Positions 1 to 11,244 of a stretch of 64,000 bases of DNA are shown in pieces. Position 1 is the stretch's first letter. Every line of letters begins with the position of its first letter. Source of the stretch: Apium graveolens. Lineage: Eukaryota; Streptophyta; Magnoliopsida; Apiales; Apiaceae. Under the pieces are notes generated by a model. The model worked only from the letters and a program-made list of their open reading frames with translations, ran no database searches and had not been told where the DNA came from. Where the stretch lies: contig NW_027418182.1 in the NCBI RefSeq assembly GCF_009905375.1, positions 51,583 through 115,582 on the forward strand, written 5' to 3'. The translations under genes and the position numbers were made by a program.

Positions 1-571
1 GCTCTCAAACTATTGTAAAAATAATTGATGATCATCCAATCAGGCATGCTATGATGAGGACACTTCCTAAGCATCTCCTTGTAGCGCTCTCAAGCTTCAC
101 ATAAAGACTCTCCCGATTGCTGCGCAAATTGAGTGAGAGCATTCCGGAGTGCAGCTGTCTTCGCCATAGGGAAGAATTTAGTAAGAAACTTATGAGCAAG
201 ATCCTCCCAAGTAGTGATAAAACCAGCTGGTAGAGAGTGGAACCAACTCTTAGCCTTGTCCCTCATAGAGAATGGGAATAGTTTCAGTTTTACTACATCC
301 TCAGACACACCATTGAACCTGAAGGTGTCGCAGATCTCTATAAAATCCCTAATATGCATATTGGGATCTTCCGTTGGAGAACCCCAAACTGGACTAAATT
401 CTGTACCATATGAATTATGCCAGGCTTGATCTCAAAGGTATTACCTCTGATAGCTGGCTTGACAATGCTAGATTGAATGTCATTGATTTTGGGTTGAGAA
501 AAATCCATCAACATTTTTGTTTGTGCTGCTGGATCTCCAATTGTAATGACAAATACTAAGACAAATAACAA
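1..571 (-). pseudogene. Ty3-type (Athila-like) gag fragment of element K
   Basis: This is the capsid-region part of a Ty3 retrotransposon Gag, read on the minus strand. The first part (about 571 to 345) has a motif like FEIKPGIIHMVQN. A second frame (359 to 90) carries HIRDFIEICDTF followed by the Gag core with DKAKSWFHSLP and FLTKFFP, which is typical of Retrotrans_gag domains of Athila-like plant elements. The two parts lie in different frames, so an indel lies near 345-375. An in-frame TGA at 90-92 sits where such proteins have Trp (CEA-stop-ERYKEML), after which the frame continues to the window edge. Known: Gag forms the virus-like particle. Inferred: this copy is dead. The rest of the element would lie left of the window. 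Family assignment to Athila rather than another Ty3 lineage is moderate. Confidence 0.8.
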
Positions 572-829
572 TTTGGGTTTTGACTAAACTAAGTGATTAT
601 ACTAAATAGCATTAACTAGAATAAAATTGATTGAATTAACTATATGAAACTAACATGGGATTCTAATTTCATTACTACTTCATTCAAAGTCATTGTTCTT
701 AACCTTAGCATGTGATGGTGATGACAACTAATTAGATAACACGAAACTAGTAAACGCCAACTGTCGTTGTACGAATACCCTACGACCAGACATCTACAAA
801 AGAGATAGAAGCTGAATAGACACCAATTA

Positions 830-1895
830 TGTTGAGACCCTATATGTCTATAGAATTTGACAACATAAAGGTTTAATGCGCAAGTTATCTATCGCGATTA
901 CATAGGGCAAGTAAGATGGTTAAAATTACCTACGAATCATGCATAACAATTATACATGAACTATGCTAGCATGGCAAGTTTTAAACCTCTATATTCACTT
1001 TCGCTTCAATAGAGATTAACACGCTATCTTATATGTTAGCTACGCACATAAGATGAATAAGCACAACCAATACTAGGATATCAATCAATCACCACACACC
1101 AAGATACTGAAAAAAATTAACTACCGAAACCCATAAGTAAATCCGTTAGAACCTCACGATAATGATTAGTTCATAATCGAACTCATCGTCACCATGGGTT
1201 CCAATGAAAATATGATAATAAGAAATATAAGAGTACTAGGGTTGAAAGAAAAATCAAAAACGAGTATCCAAGTATCAACTATATTGAAGAAAACAAAAGT
1301 CTTCTTCTTCGTCGCCGTCTCGTGCTCTCTATGTCTTCTTATTGCTCTCCCATGTCTCCTTATTATTAAAAATGTGATTTTATTGATGTATATAGGCTCC
1401 AGGATGATCAGGACTTTAATTCTCTCAAAAATCAAGTAGAATCACGATTATGCTTGAACGGACCAGCGCGGCCGCCCCGCATTCTAGCGCAGGCGCAAGC
1501 TGTGTCTGGAAGTCTGGCACGGCCGCCCCATATACCAGCATGAGCGCGCCGTGTCTCTGTTCTTTCAGCGCGGCTGCCCCACTTCCCAGCGCGGGCGCGC
1601 CGTGCTACTGGATTTTGGCTCCTTTTTTTACTACATATTGAGTTCCGTTCGTCCGATTTCGACGATTCAATAGTCCACGTGAAGCTCTCAAGATCCTCTA
1701 TAAATCGGGAATGGACTTGACTTCATGATCGGACCTCTTTTCAGCATATTTCATTTAAAATCTCCTTTCTTCCTCCAACTAATGCCTGTAATGCAAAAAC
1801 AGAAAAACACATCAAAAATACCAATAACTTGAGTCCAAAACACCAACTTAAGTCTGTAATGAAGCGTTCCAAGTAGATATAAAATCCACTTATCA
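830..1895 (-). repeat. Proposed 5' LTR of Ty3 element K
   Basis: On the minus strand the stretch begins TGATAAGTGGATTTTATATC and ends GGGTCTCAACA, giving the canonical TG...CA LTR termini. It lies directly upstream of the K gag, with a 258-bp leader (572-829) in which I see no gene. Its start interrupts the gag reading frame of a copia element exactly at 1895/1896, as expected for an insertion boundary. I could not recognise a primer-binding site with confidence just inside 829. The second LTR is outside the window, so neither the length (1066 bp) nor a target-site duplication can be verified. A GC-rich repeat lies inside it. Confidence 0.55.
1464..1616. repeat. GC-rich 50-52 bp imperfect tandem repeat, three units
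   Basis: Three imperfect units start at about 1464, 1514 and 1566. Each has a GCGCGGCCGCCCC-like block followed by a GCGCRGGCGC-like block. The island is strongly GC- and CpG-rich within AT-rich surroundings and lies inside the proposed K LTR. A plus-strand ORF over it is probably only a consequence of the composition. Confidence 0.75.
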
Positions 1896-3109
1896 GTTGG
1901 TGTCTGTGCTTTTGATGAGGATGATTCACCTTGCTCAAAAGCCATTAGAGCATAGTTTCCAACTTCCTCATCTTCATTATTATCTGAATCATCCCAACTC
2001 TTTCCCTCTGTAATGTAGGCTTTGCTTTGCTGCTTTTTCAGAAGAGCTTCATACTTTACTTCCAGTTCAAGATAAGCTTTGTCTTTCTTTGTCTTCTCGG
2101 GTTTCCTGCATTTTATAGCAAAGTGGCCTAGTTCATCATAATTGAAGCACCTTATATTATATCTGTCAACAGATCCAGTTTTGTTGCCATTCTTACTATC
2201 AGAATTATACTTCCCTTTTTCTTTCCAGCTGCTGTCTTTATTGAAAGACTGTCCTTTACTCCTGAAGTATTTTGGCTTCTTTACTCTAATATTAGAGAAT
2301 TTTCTAGCCAAATAGGCCATTGACTTATCTAGCTCATCCAGTTCTTCAAGAGTGTAGAGCTCATCTTTTTCTAATTCCAGAATGACTTGTTCCTGTGAAT
2401 CATTTGTTCTTTGCTCACTTGTTGAGGCAACTGGAATTTGAGATCTTGACTCATCAGTCGATGTTTGGCTTTCATTGACAATTAAAGAACTTGAGCCATC
2501 TACAACATGTCCTTGGCCAGATCTCAATGATTTTCTCTGAATCATTTTAAGTTCATATGTTTTGAGAATTCCATATAGAACTTCCAGTGTTATCCTACTT
2601 AAGTCTTTTCCTTCCCTGATTGTTGAGATTTTCTGTTCCAAGTGATCAGGGAGAGTAAGCAAGAACTCCATATTCACTTCTTCAGCTTCATAATATTTGT
2701 CATGAAGCCGCAAATCATTTATTAGCTTGTTAAACCTTTCAAACACATCATTAATACTTTCCTTTGGCTTTTCCATAAAACCCTCATACTGTGAAATTAG
2801 TATTCTTCTTTGGTTTGACCTAACTTCTTCAGTTCCTTCACAGAGTATGTCAATCTTTTCCCATATTTGCTTGGCAGTGTCACAGTTGACAATGTTGTTG
2901 TACATCACATTGTCAAGTGACTCAATCAATATTAATTGCAAGCTACTATCCAGGGAGACTTTCTCCTTTTCAGGGTCAGAATACTCAGAAGGATCTTTTG
3001 GATCAAAATGAGCTGGGATAACCATGTCTCCATCTATAGATTCCTCAACTATAACCATAGGAATGAAGGGTCCATTCTTGAGGATCTGAATGTAGAGTGG
3101 ATTGGCCAT
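1896..3109 (-). pseudogene. Ty1/copia (Sirevirus-like) gag of element H, interrupted
   Basis: Gag polyprotein of a copia retrotransposon, minus strand. I take the start as the MANPLY methionine at 3109. The upstream in-frame ATG at 3127 is possible, but the MAN start followed by ILKNGPFIPM matches the usual N-terminus. The central part (AKQIWEKI, SINDVFERFNKLINDL) is the UBN2-type Gag domain. A zinc knuckle near residue 330 reads CFNYDELGHFAIKC: the second cysteine of the CX2CX4HX4C pattern has become Tyr. The frame stays open from 3109 but is cut at 1896 by the proposed LTR of element K; residues after the SSSKAQTPT stretch are foreign. Protease and pol of H are not in the window. Confidence 0.88.
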
Positions 3110-3242
3110 CTTGATAAACAACATCATTTTCTTTTTTCAAAGAGTGTAGTTAGCTTTATCAAAGGTAGGAATTTTGATGCTACTAATTTTCTATGTATTC
3201 ATACTTCCAAGATCTTGAATTTGTTTACTTTCAGATTTTTCC

Positions 3243-3253
3243 CTGATACCACT
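3243..3253 (-). other. Primer-binding site of element H
   Basis: The minus strand reads AGTGGTATCAGG immediately inside the LTR end at 3254. TGGTATCAG is the start of the usual plant PBS complementary to the 3' end of initiator tRNA-Met. This fixes the LTR as 5' of the gag at 1896-3109. Confidence 0.75.
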
Positions 3254-4527
3254 TGTTAGGAAATGAATAGCACACAGAGGGGGGGTGAATGTGTTTTACT
3301 GTTTTTGTGCTTTTCTTGAATGTTTATGGTTGAACAAAGTAAACTAAATCTTGTAATGAAATGTGTTCATGCAGAATTGAAGCTTGCAGAAAATAAAGAA
3401 CACAGATCTTCAAACCTCACTTAATTTTATATTAAAATTAAGATTGTTTTGCTACAAAATTTCTAGGCTCTTTGTTGATAAAGAGCTTAGCTTCTCCTTA
3501 TGAGTGTTACAAGAAATTTGATCTAAATTGTTGCAACTGACTAAAGGACCAGTGTTAACTTTATAACTTAGTTAACTGCTGGTTTACACAGTGTGTAATA
3601 AGACATTAGCTTTTCTAAACTGTCACTTGTCATTTCTATTTATAGAAAAGTAGACCTTCCATTTCTGGCTTAGCATATCTTTAGCATCCCGTGTTTACTT
3701 TGCTATTCCTTTGTCAGTTAATCTTTACCATTGATCTTATACATTCTTCAAGCTGCTTTTTGCAGACTTGTCAATCCAGCTGGTTGGATTGTTTGTTGAT
3801 TATTTCTCTTGAATATTGAATTGGTCTGTGATTCTGTACTTTGAGAATTTTACTCGAGATCTCCAGTTTAGGCACATAGAGATCTTGACATCTCGATAAG
3901 TATAATGATTTATCGAGATCTCTAATGCTCTAGTGAATTTGACCTATAGATGTCTCTGAATTCTTGAATGAAACTTTAGCTTGTCGAGATCTCTCAGCAT
4001 CATGTCTTCACTTTGTCTTGTCGATAACTTAGAGTTCTCTAGTAAATTTTGAATTATTGATCTCTGAGTTCTCTAGTAGACTTAGACTTATCGATAACTC
4101 AGAGTTCTCTAATGAATGTAGACGTGTCGATAACTCTGAGTTCTCTAGTGAAGAAATGACTTTTCGATATCTCTCTGAGTTCTCTTGTAGCTTTCATGAC
4201 TTCTTGATAAGTCATTTGGAGTTCTCGAATGACTTCTCTATAACACTAAATCTGTGACTTATAGAGATCCTAACTTAGAGTATTTTTATCCAAACAGATT
4301 TATTTAACTCCAAGCTTCTTCAGAATTCTTCTGAGGCATGATCTTCTTGCTCTTCTTCCAGATAGAATCCTTATGCATGATACTGTTTCAAGAAAAAGAC
4401 TCCAGTCTGCTCCTTTGACATTTTTACAGACTTTAAATGTTACAAGTATAAAATACAGATTAAGATAACAATACAACTTACTTAGGGTTGACGAAATGTC
4501 TTAGTCTTGTTAAAGTACATGCATATC
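3254..4527 (-). repeat. Truncated Sirevirus LTR shared by H gag and A envelope-like ORF
   Basis: In plus coordinates the LTR starts TGTTAGGAAATG at 3254; on the minus strand it therefore ends in CATTTCCTAACA beside the PBS. The GAGGGGGGGTGAATG stretch near its end resembles the U5 end of the J and E LTRs in this window. A TATA-like box, CTATAAATAG, lies at 3636-3645 on the minus strand. At the other end (about 4500) the sequence aligns with the 5' part of the E LTR (AACAAGACTAAG block) but then runs into the A envelope-like ORF near 4527. There is no PPT, so the LTR start, the PPT and the end of that ORF are deleted. It contains a tandem repeat at 4032-4240. Confidence 0.75.
4032..4240. repeat. 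Six-unit imperfect tandem repeat inside an LTR
   Basis: GAGTTCTCTAGT-like cores begin at 4032, 4066, 4102, 4138, 4177 and 4219, spaced 34-42 bp. Most are preceded by a TCGATAACTC-like block. Related but degenerate TCGAGATCTCT words continue leftward to about 3850. The spacing varies, so this is an old, drifting array rather than a fresh satellite. Confidence 0.8.
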
Positions 4528-7500
4528 TTTTACAACAGCTCTTTTCCACCCTTATACCTGAAGACCAATCTCTCTGGAAGATGCTTGTGAGCATCAATAG
4601 CTCTTATTTCTTCTTTCTTAGCTTCTGCAAACTGTGGATGTCCAGCCATCACACAGATCAATTTACCATTCCTGTAGATTTTAGCAATTCTTTTCTTCAA
4701 TAATGAGTCTCTGGGATCTTTAAGATGAGCAATAGATCTACCAAGCAACTTCTTTTCATCAGGCTTGGGAGTCTCATAGACTAGGTCCAATGGATTTTTG
4801 CTTGAATTCTTTGGATAGTTTTTCTTTGGCTGAAAAATTACATTGGCCTGTGGAGATCTTCTTGTTGAGGGTTGATCCCTTTCCATATTCCCTAAACTCA
4901 TTTCATTTATTAATATTGGTCTCAACTCAGAGAAATATGAGAAATGTTTCATAACTTTTTCTTATGCATGTGCCTCAATTGGACCAAAGTTCTTCTTAAT
5001 ATTCTCATCAAGCTTCTTCCATTTTTCTTTCAGCTCTAGTTCAGTTGTTTTTATGTTGATCAAGTCAATGCTATCCAGAACAGGTGGCTTAGATAGAGTA
5101 ATTGCTGGAACAATCACTTTAATGAGTTGAATGTTGTACACTTGCTCCCCCTCACTAACTGGAATGATTGAAGTTGTCTCCCCTTCACTTATTGAGAAAA
5201 GTACATCTTTCTCCCCCTTTTTGTTAGCATCAAGTTGAGCAGGGTTGGAAGTTTGTGCAGCCACCAATTCCTGAAGAAGGAGTGTCTGTTGAGCTTGGTG
5301 GAGTTGGATTTTAGTGATGGATAGTGTCCAAAGAATCAACCTTGCTACTGAGATCAAAATCTTTCCTGAGTTGCCTGTTAATATCTCTCATTGTAGTGTC
5401 AGGAATAATATACTTCAATATTTCATTGATGTCCTTCTTGACTTGTCCAATTTTTGTCTTGATCTCAGTCATATCTTGATTTTGCTTTAGAGATTGAATT
5501 TTGTGCAAGTGAAGAGACTCAAGGTGTGCTTGGAGAAGACTCTTGGTGTTGGCATTTGTAGTAGCTTGAAGAGCTGTCTGAGTCTGATGGATAATGGGGA
5601 ATATAGTTGATTTGAAGTGATGTTCACTGCAGTCTTTGCTAAACATCCATGCTGGAGTGTTTGTGCTTGAGCTAGGACCTCCATCTCCCCCTATATCCAA
5701 CATCCAACAAATCATCTTCATCATTAGAAGAATACCCAAATATGCCACTAGAACCTAACTCAAAATCATCACCAGCTACAGGTGAAAGTGAGTTAATTGC
5801 ATCATTGCCCTTAGCATTGAAGTTGTTGTGTGCACCAAGTTTAGTATTCTCTCAGCAACCTCATTGTCCTGTTGAGCCAAAGTTTGATAAGCTGTAGCAG
5901 GGTGAGTAAATGCCTCAGCTTCATAAAAAAACAGAGTCTAAGACATCTTGATAAGCTTGCTGAAATAGCTACTTCTTTTCAGCCTCATTGACATCCCTTA
6001 ACTCACTAAAAATGGGCTCTTCCCATACTTATGTACCTACTTTTCTCTCTTGTTCTCTCTGTTCTTGCATCAAGGGCTCCCCTTGGCTTCCCAACCTCAC
6101 ACCCTCACCTTCACCATCTAAGGTGGGACTCCTCTCACTCTATTTTTCCAAGATAGAAGAAATAGCTTGCATTAGTTCACTCTTTTCCTCTCCTTTTGCC
6201 TAAGAGCAACTCAGCCTCTCACTCTATAAATTCCCTTCCCTCAATCCTAAGAGTGATTGTACAACTACTAGATCATCTACACTTGTAACTATAGTTGAAA
6301 TTTCAAGTGGTGCAGTGATATTAACGGATGAGAGACATCCGTCGAGAGAGTAGTTGAAAGTTTCAATGGATGATTGTTGTTAAGCACATCCATCGAGATA
6401 CAATCACTAGTTAACGGATGAAGAATATCCGTTGAGATAGTAGAAATGATAGAGTTTGGAGTGGAAACTACTATAGAACTCTGGTGATTGATTTGAGATT
6501 TTGCACAGATTTCTCAGTAGAATCAGAAAGAAATGGTAAGTGAGCCAACAAATCATCTAAAAGATGATGCTCACTTGCTTGAGATTTTGGCTTCTCCAAT
6601 AGAGTTAAAGATGGGGAATCGGAAATTGATGTGTGAATCATGTCCATATCTAGAGAGTTGGTGGGTGAGTTTTGTGTGTCAGGTGCTTCCATTGAAAGAG
6701 ATTTTGGTTGTGACTCCACATTTATTGGAGCCACATCAATCTGACTTTGAGAAGGTGCTATAACTGAGTCTTTGACTACAGTTTGCACAGTGTGTGCACC
6801 CGGTGTATCCCCATGTGTTTTAGATTTCTTTTATCTTGTGTAAGTTTGAGGTAAGTCTGTGTCCCTAACCCTTTTGGCTTGTGCTCTTGGCTTAGAGTTT
6901 TGTTCAATAGTCACATCCTTTTTAGAGGATGCAACTAGTAATGAGCTAGATTTCTTATTAATCACAATAGTTTATTATTAAACTACAATGTGGCTAGGTT
7001 GGGTTACACACACCTCTCCCTCCTTATCCTTAGGGTTTCTTTGATATTCACCCTGTTCCTCACCAATCTTGCTTCCCTTTACACTCCCCTCTTTGGTTTT
7101 GGTAGTTTTTGAAACTAGTCCCTTTTGAGAGGAACTAGAGTGGGGTCTTTGAGACTTGGATTTAGAAACTTTGGTTTTAGTGGCTTGGGTAGGCATCTGT
7201 TGGGGCAAACTCATAGATGTCATAGCCACAATTGTCTACAAAGAAACTTGTGGTAGAGAAGTAGCAGAGACAGAAGTGTTTACCTCACTTACCTGAGGCC
7301 CCTCCATGATTGGCAAGTAGACTAGAGGAACCTCACTGAGGTTGTCTGCCCTGTTCAAGTCAGCAATAACTTTCCTTTCTTGAACCCAACAATCTAACTT
7401 GTTTATTGGGTTAGCAATTGAGAGATCTTTAGCAACATGGTTAGCTATCAACAGAAAGAATCTAACATAAAAGATGTTTTTAGACCTTTTCTTAATGTCT

Positions 7501-8039
7501 CCTAGCTTATAACCTAATTCATACAAGACAGACTCACTAAAATTATGATACTTATCACTAAGCAGCATATACAGCATATTAACAAGAGAGTAAGTCACAT
7601 CATCAAAATTGCTAATTTTTCCAAAAAAGACTTTAATAAAAGAGTCACAAAGAAAGCTCCACTCCTTTCTAAGACATTTCCTCCTAACCTCTCCTAGCTT
7701 GTCAGGTTTAAGAGCCCATAGAAACAAGCATAGAACTTACATCTGTGTTTGTGCGTGGAACTAGTGTATTATTGTCAAGCAATTGAAAATAGGCACGAAT
7801 TACATCACTGCTTATGCAGTAATCATTACCTTTAAGAGTGAAGGTAATAGTTTTGTCCTTTGAGTTGTAAATAACAGTAGTCCATATCTCCTCAACCACT
7901 TCACAGTAGATGACCGGAGACTCCAACATAGCATAGCTCAATTTGTAACTTCGAATGAAATCCACCATTTTATGGCAATCTCCTTGTTCACCAGTGCGAC
8001 AAAGTTGTTCTTTTCATAAACGAACCCAGTTTGAGACAT
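4528..8039 (-). pseudogene. Envelope-like third ORF of Sirevirus A, decayed
   Basis: This is the ORF that follows pol in Sirevirus-type copia elements. ATG at 8039 opens with MSQTGFVYEKNNF. A deletion of about 16 bp relative to the B copy, near 7970-7985, shifts the frame. The N-terminal domain then appears at 7968-7236 (SYAMLESPVIYCEV, KTITFTLKGNDY, GEVRRKCLRKEWSF). A Lys/Ser-rich linker lies at 7229-6978, an acidic variable middle at 6788-6471, predicted coiled-coil segments at 5748-4962 and a C-terminal part up to RYKGGKELL at 4530. At least six frame breaks are visible. No signal peptide or transmembrane segment is evident, so 'envelope' is only a positional name. Function is unknown. The homologous copies in this window are in B (two pieces) and J. 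Confidence 0.8.
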
Positions 8040-8583
8040 TATCCTGACTACTGATTCCATTTCCGTGAGTGAAAGTAATTTGCAAAGAAGGAGGTTTTTG
8101 CTTTGGAGACGAAGAGAGTTAGAGAAATTGCTTGAGAAAGATAAAAGTAAAAATGAAAATGAAATAGGCTTTTAAACTTTCTCAGATTTAAATGGTTAAA
8201 AAATGAAAGCAAAAATAAAGTAACCAATGAAATTAGCGCAAAATAGCTGTTTAAAAATAAAATAAACTGTCAAAATTCTAATGATTATCCATCAAAATAT
8301 ACTTACAGGCTGTAAGTAAATTCGACGAATAATGCCTAGAATTAACGGCTAGGATTGAGAGTAATTCGACGGATAAGGATTAAACAATTATCCATCGAGA
8401 TAAAAGTACCCAGAATAAAACTTGATATTTCAACGTATGATAAAATTCAACAGATATTCATTTTCAACGGATAATGAACATCCGTTGAGATGTAAATTCT
8501 GACTTTGTCAAAATTTCATCTTTGACAAGAAACATCAAATTTTATTCTGGCTACATTTCAAATTGCTTAGACATCAAAACAAA
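8040..8583 (-). other. pol-envelope-like spacer of element A with stem-loops
   Basis: This is non-coding DNA between the pol stop and the envelope-like start. It holds a palindrome ACTTACAG-G-CTGTAAGT at 8301-8317 flanked by ATCC/GAAT-type arms. A second inverted pair (TCGACGGATAA with TTATCCATCGA) lies near 8363-8400, and a third (CAACGGAT with ATCCGTTG) near 8458-8488. The same arrangement recurs in B at 36430-36640. Confidence 0.7.
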
Positions 8584-11244
8584 TTAAGAATAATTAAGAA
8601 TACCTAACTCACTTACCAACCTAGTAAAGGTGGATTCATCAAGTGGCTTGGTGAAGATATCTGCAAGTTACTTCACACTTGGAACAAAATAAAGTTCCAC
8701 AGTACCATTCATGACATGTTCTCTAATGAAGTGGTACTTGATGTCAATGTGCTTCGTCCTTGAATGTTGTACTGGATTTTCAGTAATTGCAATGGCCTTG
8801 TGTTATCACAGAAAATAGGAATCTTATCCACCTGTAGACCATAGTCCAACACTTGATGTTTTATCCATAAAATATGTGCACAACAACTACCGGCAGTAAT
8901 ATATACAGCCTCATCTGTAGAAGTAAAGACTGAATTTTGCTTTTAACTGAACCAAGATACTAGCTTATATCATAGAAATTGGCAGGTTCCTATAGTACTC
9001 TTTCTATCAATTTTACAACCTGCATAATATGCATCCGAATAACCAGTTAGATCAAATTCAGAATTTCTAGGATACCAAATGCCAAGTTTTGGTGTTCCTT
9101 TAAGATATATAAAATTTTTCTTAATAGCTACTAAATGAGATTCTCTAGGATCAGCCTGAAATCTAGTACAAAGACAAGTAGCAAACATTATATCAGGCCT
9201 ACTGGATGTTAAATATAAAAGTGAGCCAACCATGACTCTATAGCTTGAAATATCCACAGACTTTTCAGTAGTTTTTAAATTCAAGTTCAGTGGTAGTGAC
9301 CATAGGAGTTTTTCCAGATGTGCAATACATTAAGTCAAACTTCTTTAAAAGATCATAAATATATTTGGTTTGACTAATGAATATTCCACCACTGACTTGT
9401 TTAACTTGTAAACCAAGAAAGTAAGTTAGTTCTCCCATCATGCTCATTTCATATTTACTTTGCATTAATTTGGCAAACTTTTTGCGAAGTTTCTCATATG
9501 TAGAGCCAAACATAATATCATCTACATAAATTTGAACAAGTATACTAGAGCCATTAACATTTCTAACGAATACATTTTTATCAACAATACCTCTAGTGAA
9601 ATGATTTTCTAAGAGAAACTTTGACAAAGTGTCATACCAGGCTCTAGGTGCTTGCTTCGGTCCATAAAATGCTTTCAAAAGATAGTAGACATATTCTCGA
9701 AAGTTGGGGTCTTCAAAACCAGGAGGCTGACTGACATAGACTTCATCCTCCAAATCTCCATTCAGAAATGCACTTTTAATATCCATTTGATAGACTTTGA
9801 AATTGGCATGGGCTGCATAGGCTAGAAAAATTCTGATGGCTTCAAGTCTTGCAACAGGAGCAAAAGTCTCCTCAAAATCTATTCCTTCTTGTTGGAAGTA
9901 GCCCTTAGCAACCAATCTAGCTTTGTTCCTGACTACTATACCATTTTCATCCATCTTGTTTCTGAATGCCCACTTTGTGTCAATAGGGTTCTTTCCTTTA
10001 GGCTTGGGTACTAGCTTCCATTCTTTATTCCTTTCATATTGGTTTAGCTCCTCCTGCATAGATAAAATCCAATCAGGATCCAACAGAGCTTCTTCTACCT
10101 TTTTAGATTCTTCCTTAGACAGAAAGTTGCTGTATAGACATTCTTCTTGAGTTTCTTTCCTTGTTTGCACTGTTGAAGATGCATCACCAATAATTAATTC
10201 AAATGGGTGATCTCTAGTCCATCTTCTCTGTAGAGGTAGATTAGCTCTAGATGAAGAGGCCTCATGGCTATCTTGATGTGTGATGGAATTTTGATTAGAA
10301 GAAACTCCCTCTAAGTTTGTAGATCGATGACTTGAAGATGGGGTTTTTTCTGATTGTGATCTGTATTGGCTTTCAACTCCTATTGATGGCTTAACGGATG
10401 TTGATCTTTGTTTCTCGACGGATGATGCAGGTTGCCTCTCAACGGATGATGCACTTGGTCTCTCGACGGATATTTAATTATGTGCTTCATTTTTTGTAGA
10501 TTTTTCTGCATTATCCTTAGATATTGTTTCTTGATCACTTTCATCATCACTGTCATCACAAATCATCTCAACAATGTAAAATTTTAGGATTTCATGAAAA
10601 TCTCCATCTTGCAGTCATTCAATCTTCTTATCATCAAACACAACTTGTACATATTCCATAACAATGTTGGTTCTAAGATTGTAGACTCTATATACTTTTC
10701 GAACTGCATACCCAACAAAAATGCCTTCATCTACTTTGGCATCAAACTTTCCATTCTGATCTGTTTGATTCCTTAAGATATAGAATTTACAGCGAAAGAC
10801 ACGAAGAAAGTTTAATGTTGGATTCCTATTTTTGAACAACTGGTATGGTGTCATGAATTTTGCTTGATTAACCAAAGAAATATTCTGAGTGTAGCATGCA
10901 GTATTTACAGCTTCTGCCCAAAAATATGTTGGTAACTTTGATTCTTCAAGCATTGTTCTTGCAGCTTCAATAAGAGATATGATTTTCCTTTCCACCACTC
11001 CATTTTTTTGTGGGGTTCTTGCTGCTGAAAACTCATGCATGATCCCATTCTCTTCGCGAAATAATCTCATCACATATTTCTTGAACTCAGTTCCATTGTC
11101 ACTCCTGATTCTTCTAACTTTTAGATCAGGATGATTATTGACTTGCCTTATGTGATTGATGATGATTTCACTAGCTTCATCTTTGGATTTGAGAAAGTAT
11201 GTCCAATAGAAATTTGAGAAATCATCCACAATTACTAGGTAGTA
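8584..11244 (-). pseudogene. Sirevirus A pol: integrase, reverse transcriptase, RNase H
   Basis: Minus-strand copia pol with the order integrase, RT, RNase H that defines Ty1/copia. Integrase (11244-10615) keeps VIVDDFS, IRSDNGTEF and NGVVERK, which carry the D, D and E of the catalytic core. RT (10170-9265) keeps the [11 protein letters not shown] active-site box and [14 protein letters not shown], close to the B copy and typical of Sireviruses. RNase H (about 9284-8584) is frame-broken but ends DIFTKPLDESTF with a stop near 8584. Frame breaks fall between 10615 and 10170, near 9270 and below 8970. The integrase is truncated at 11244 by the G LTR: the first residues of that open frame come from the LTR, not the integrase. 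Protease and gag of A are missing. Confidence 0.9.

Noticed and set aside
1450..1641. 63-residue Ala/Ser/Pro-rich plus-strand ORF
   Set aside because: Its composition is dictated by the GC-rich tandem repeat; it shows no independent coding signal.
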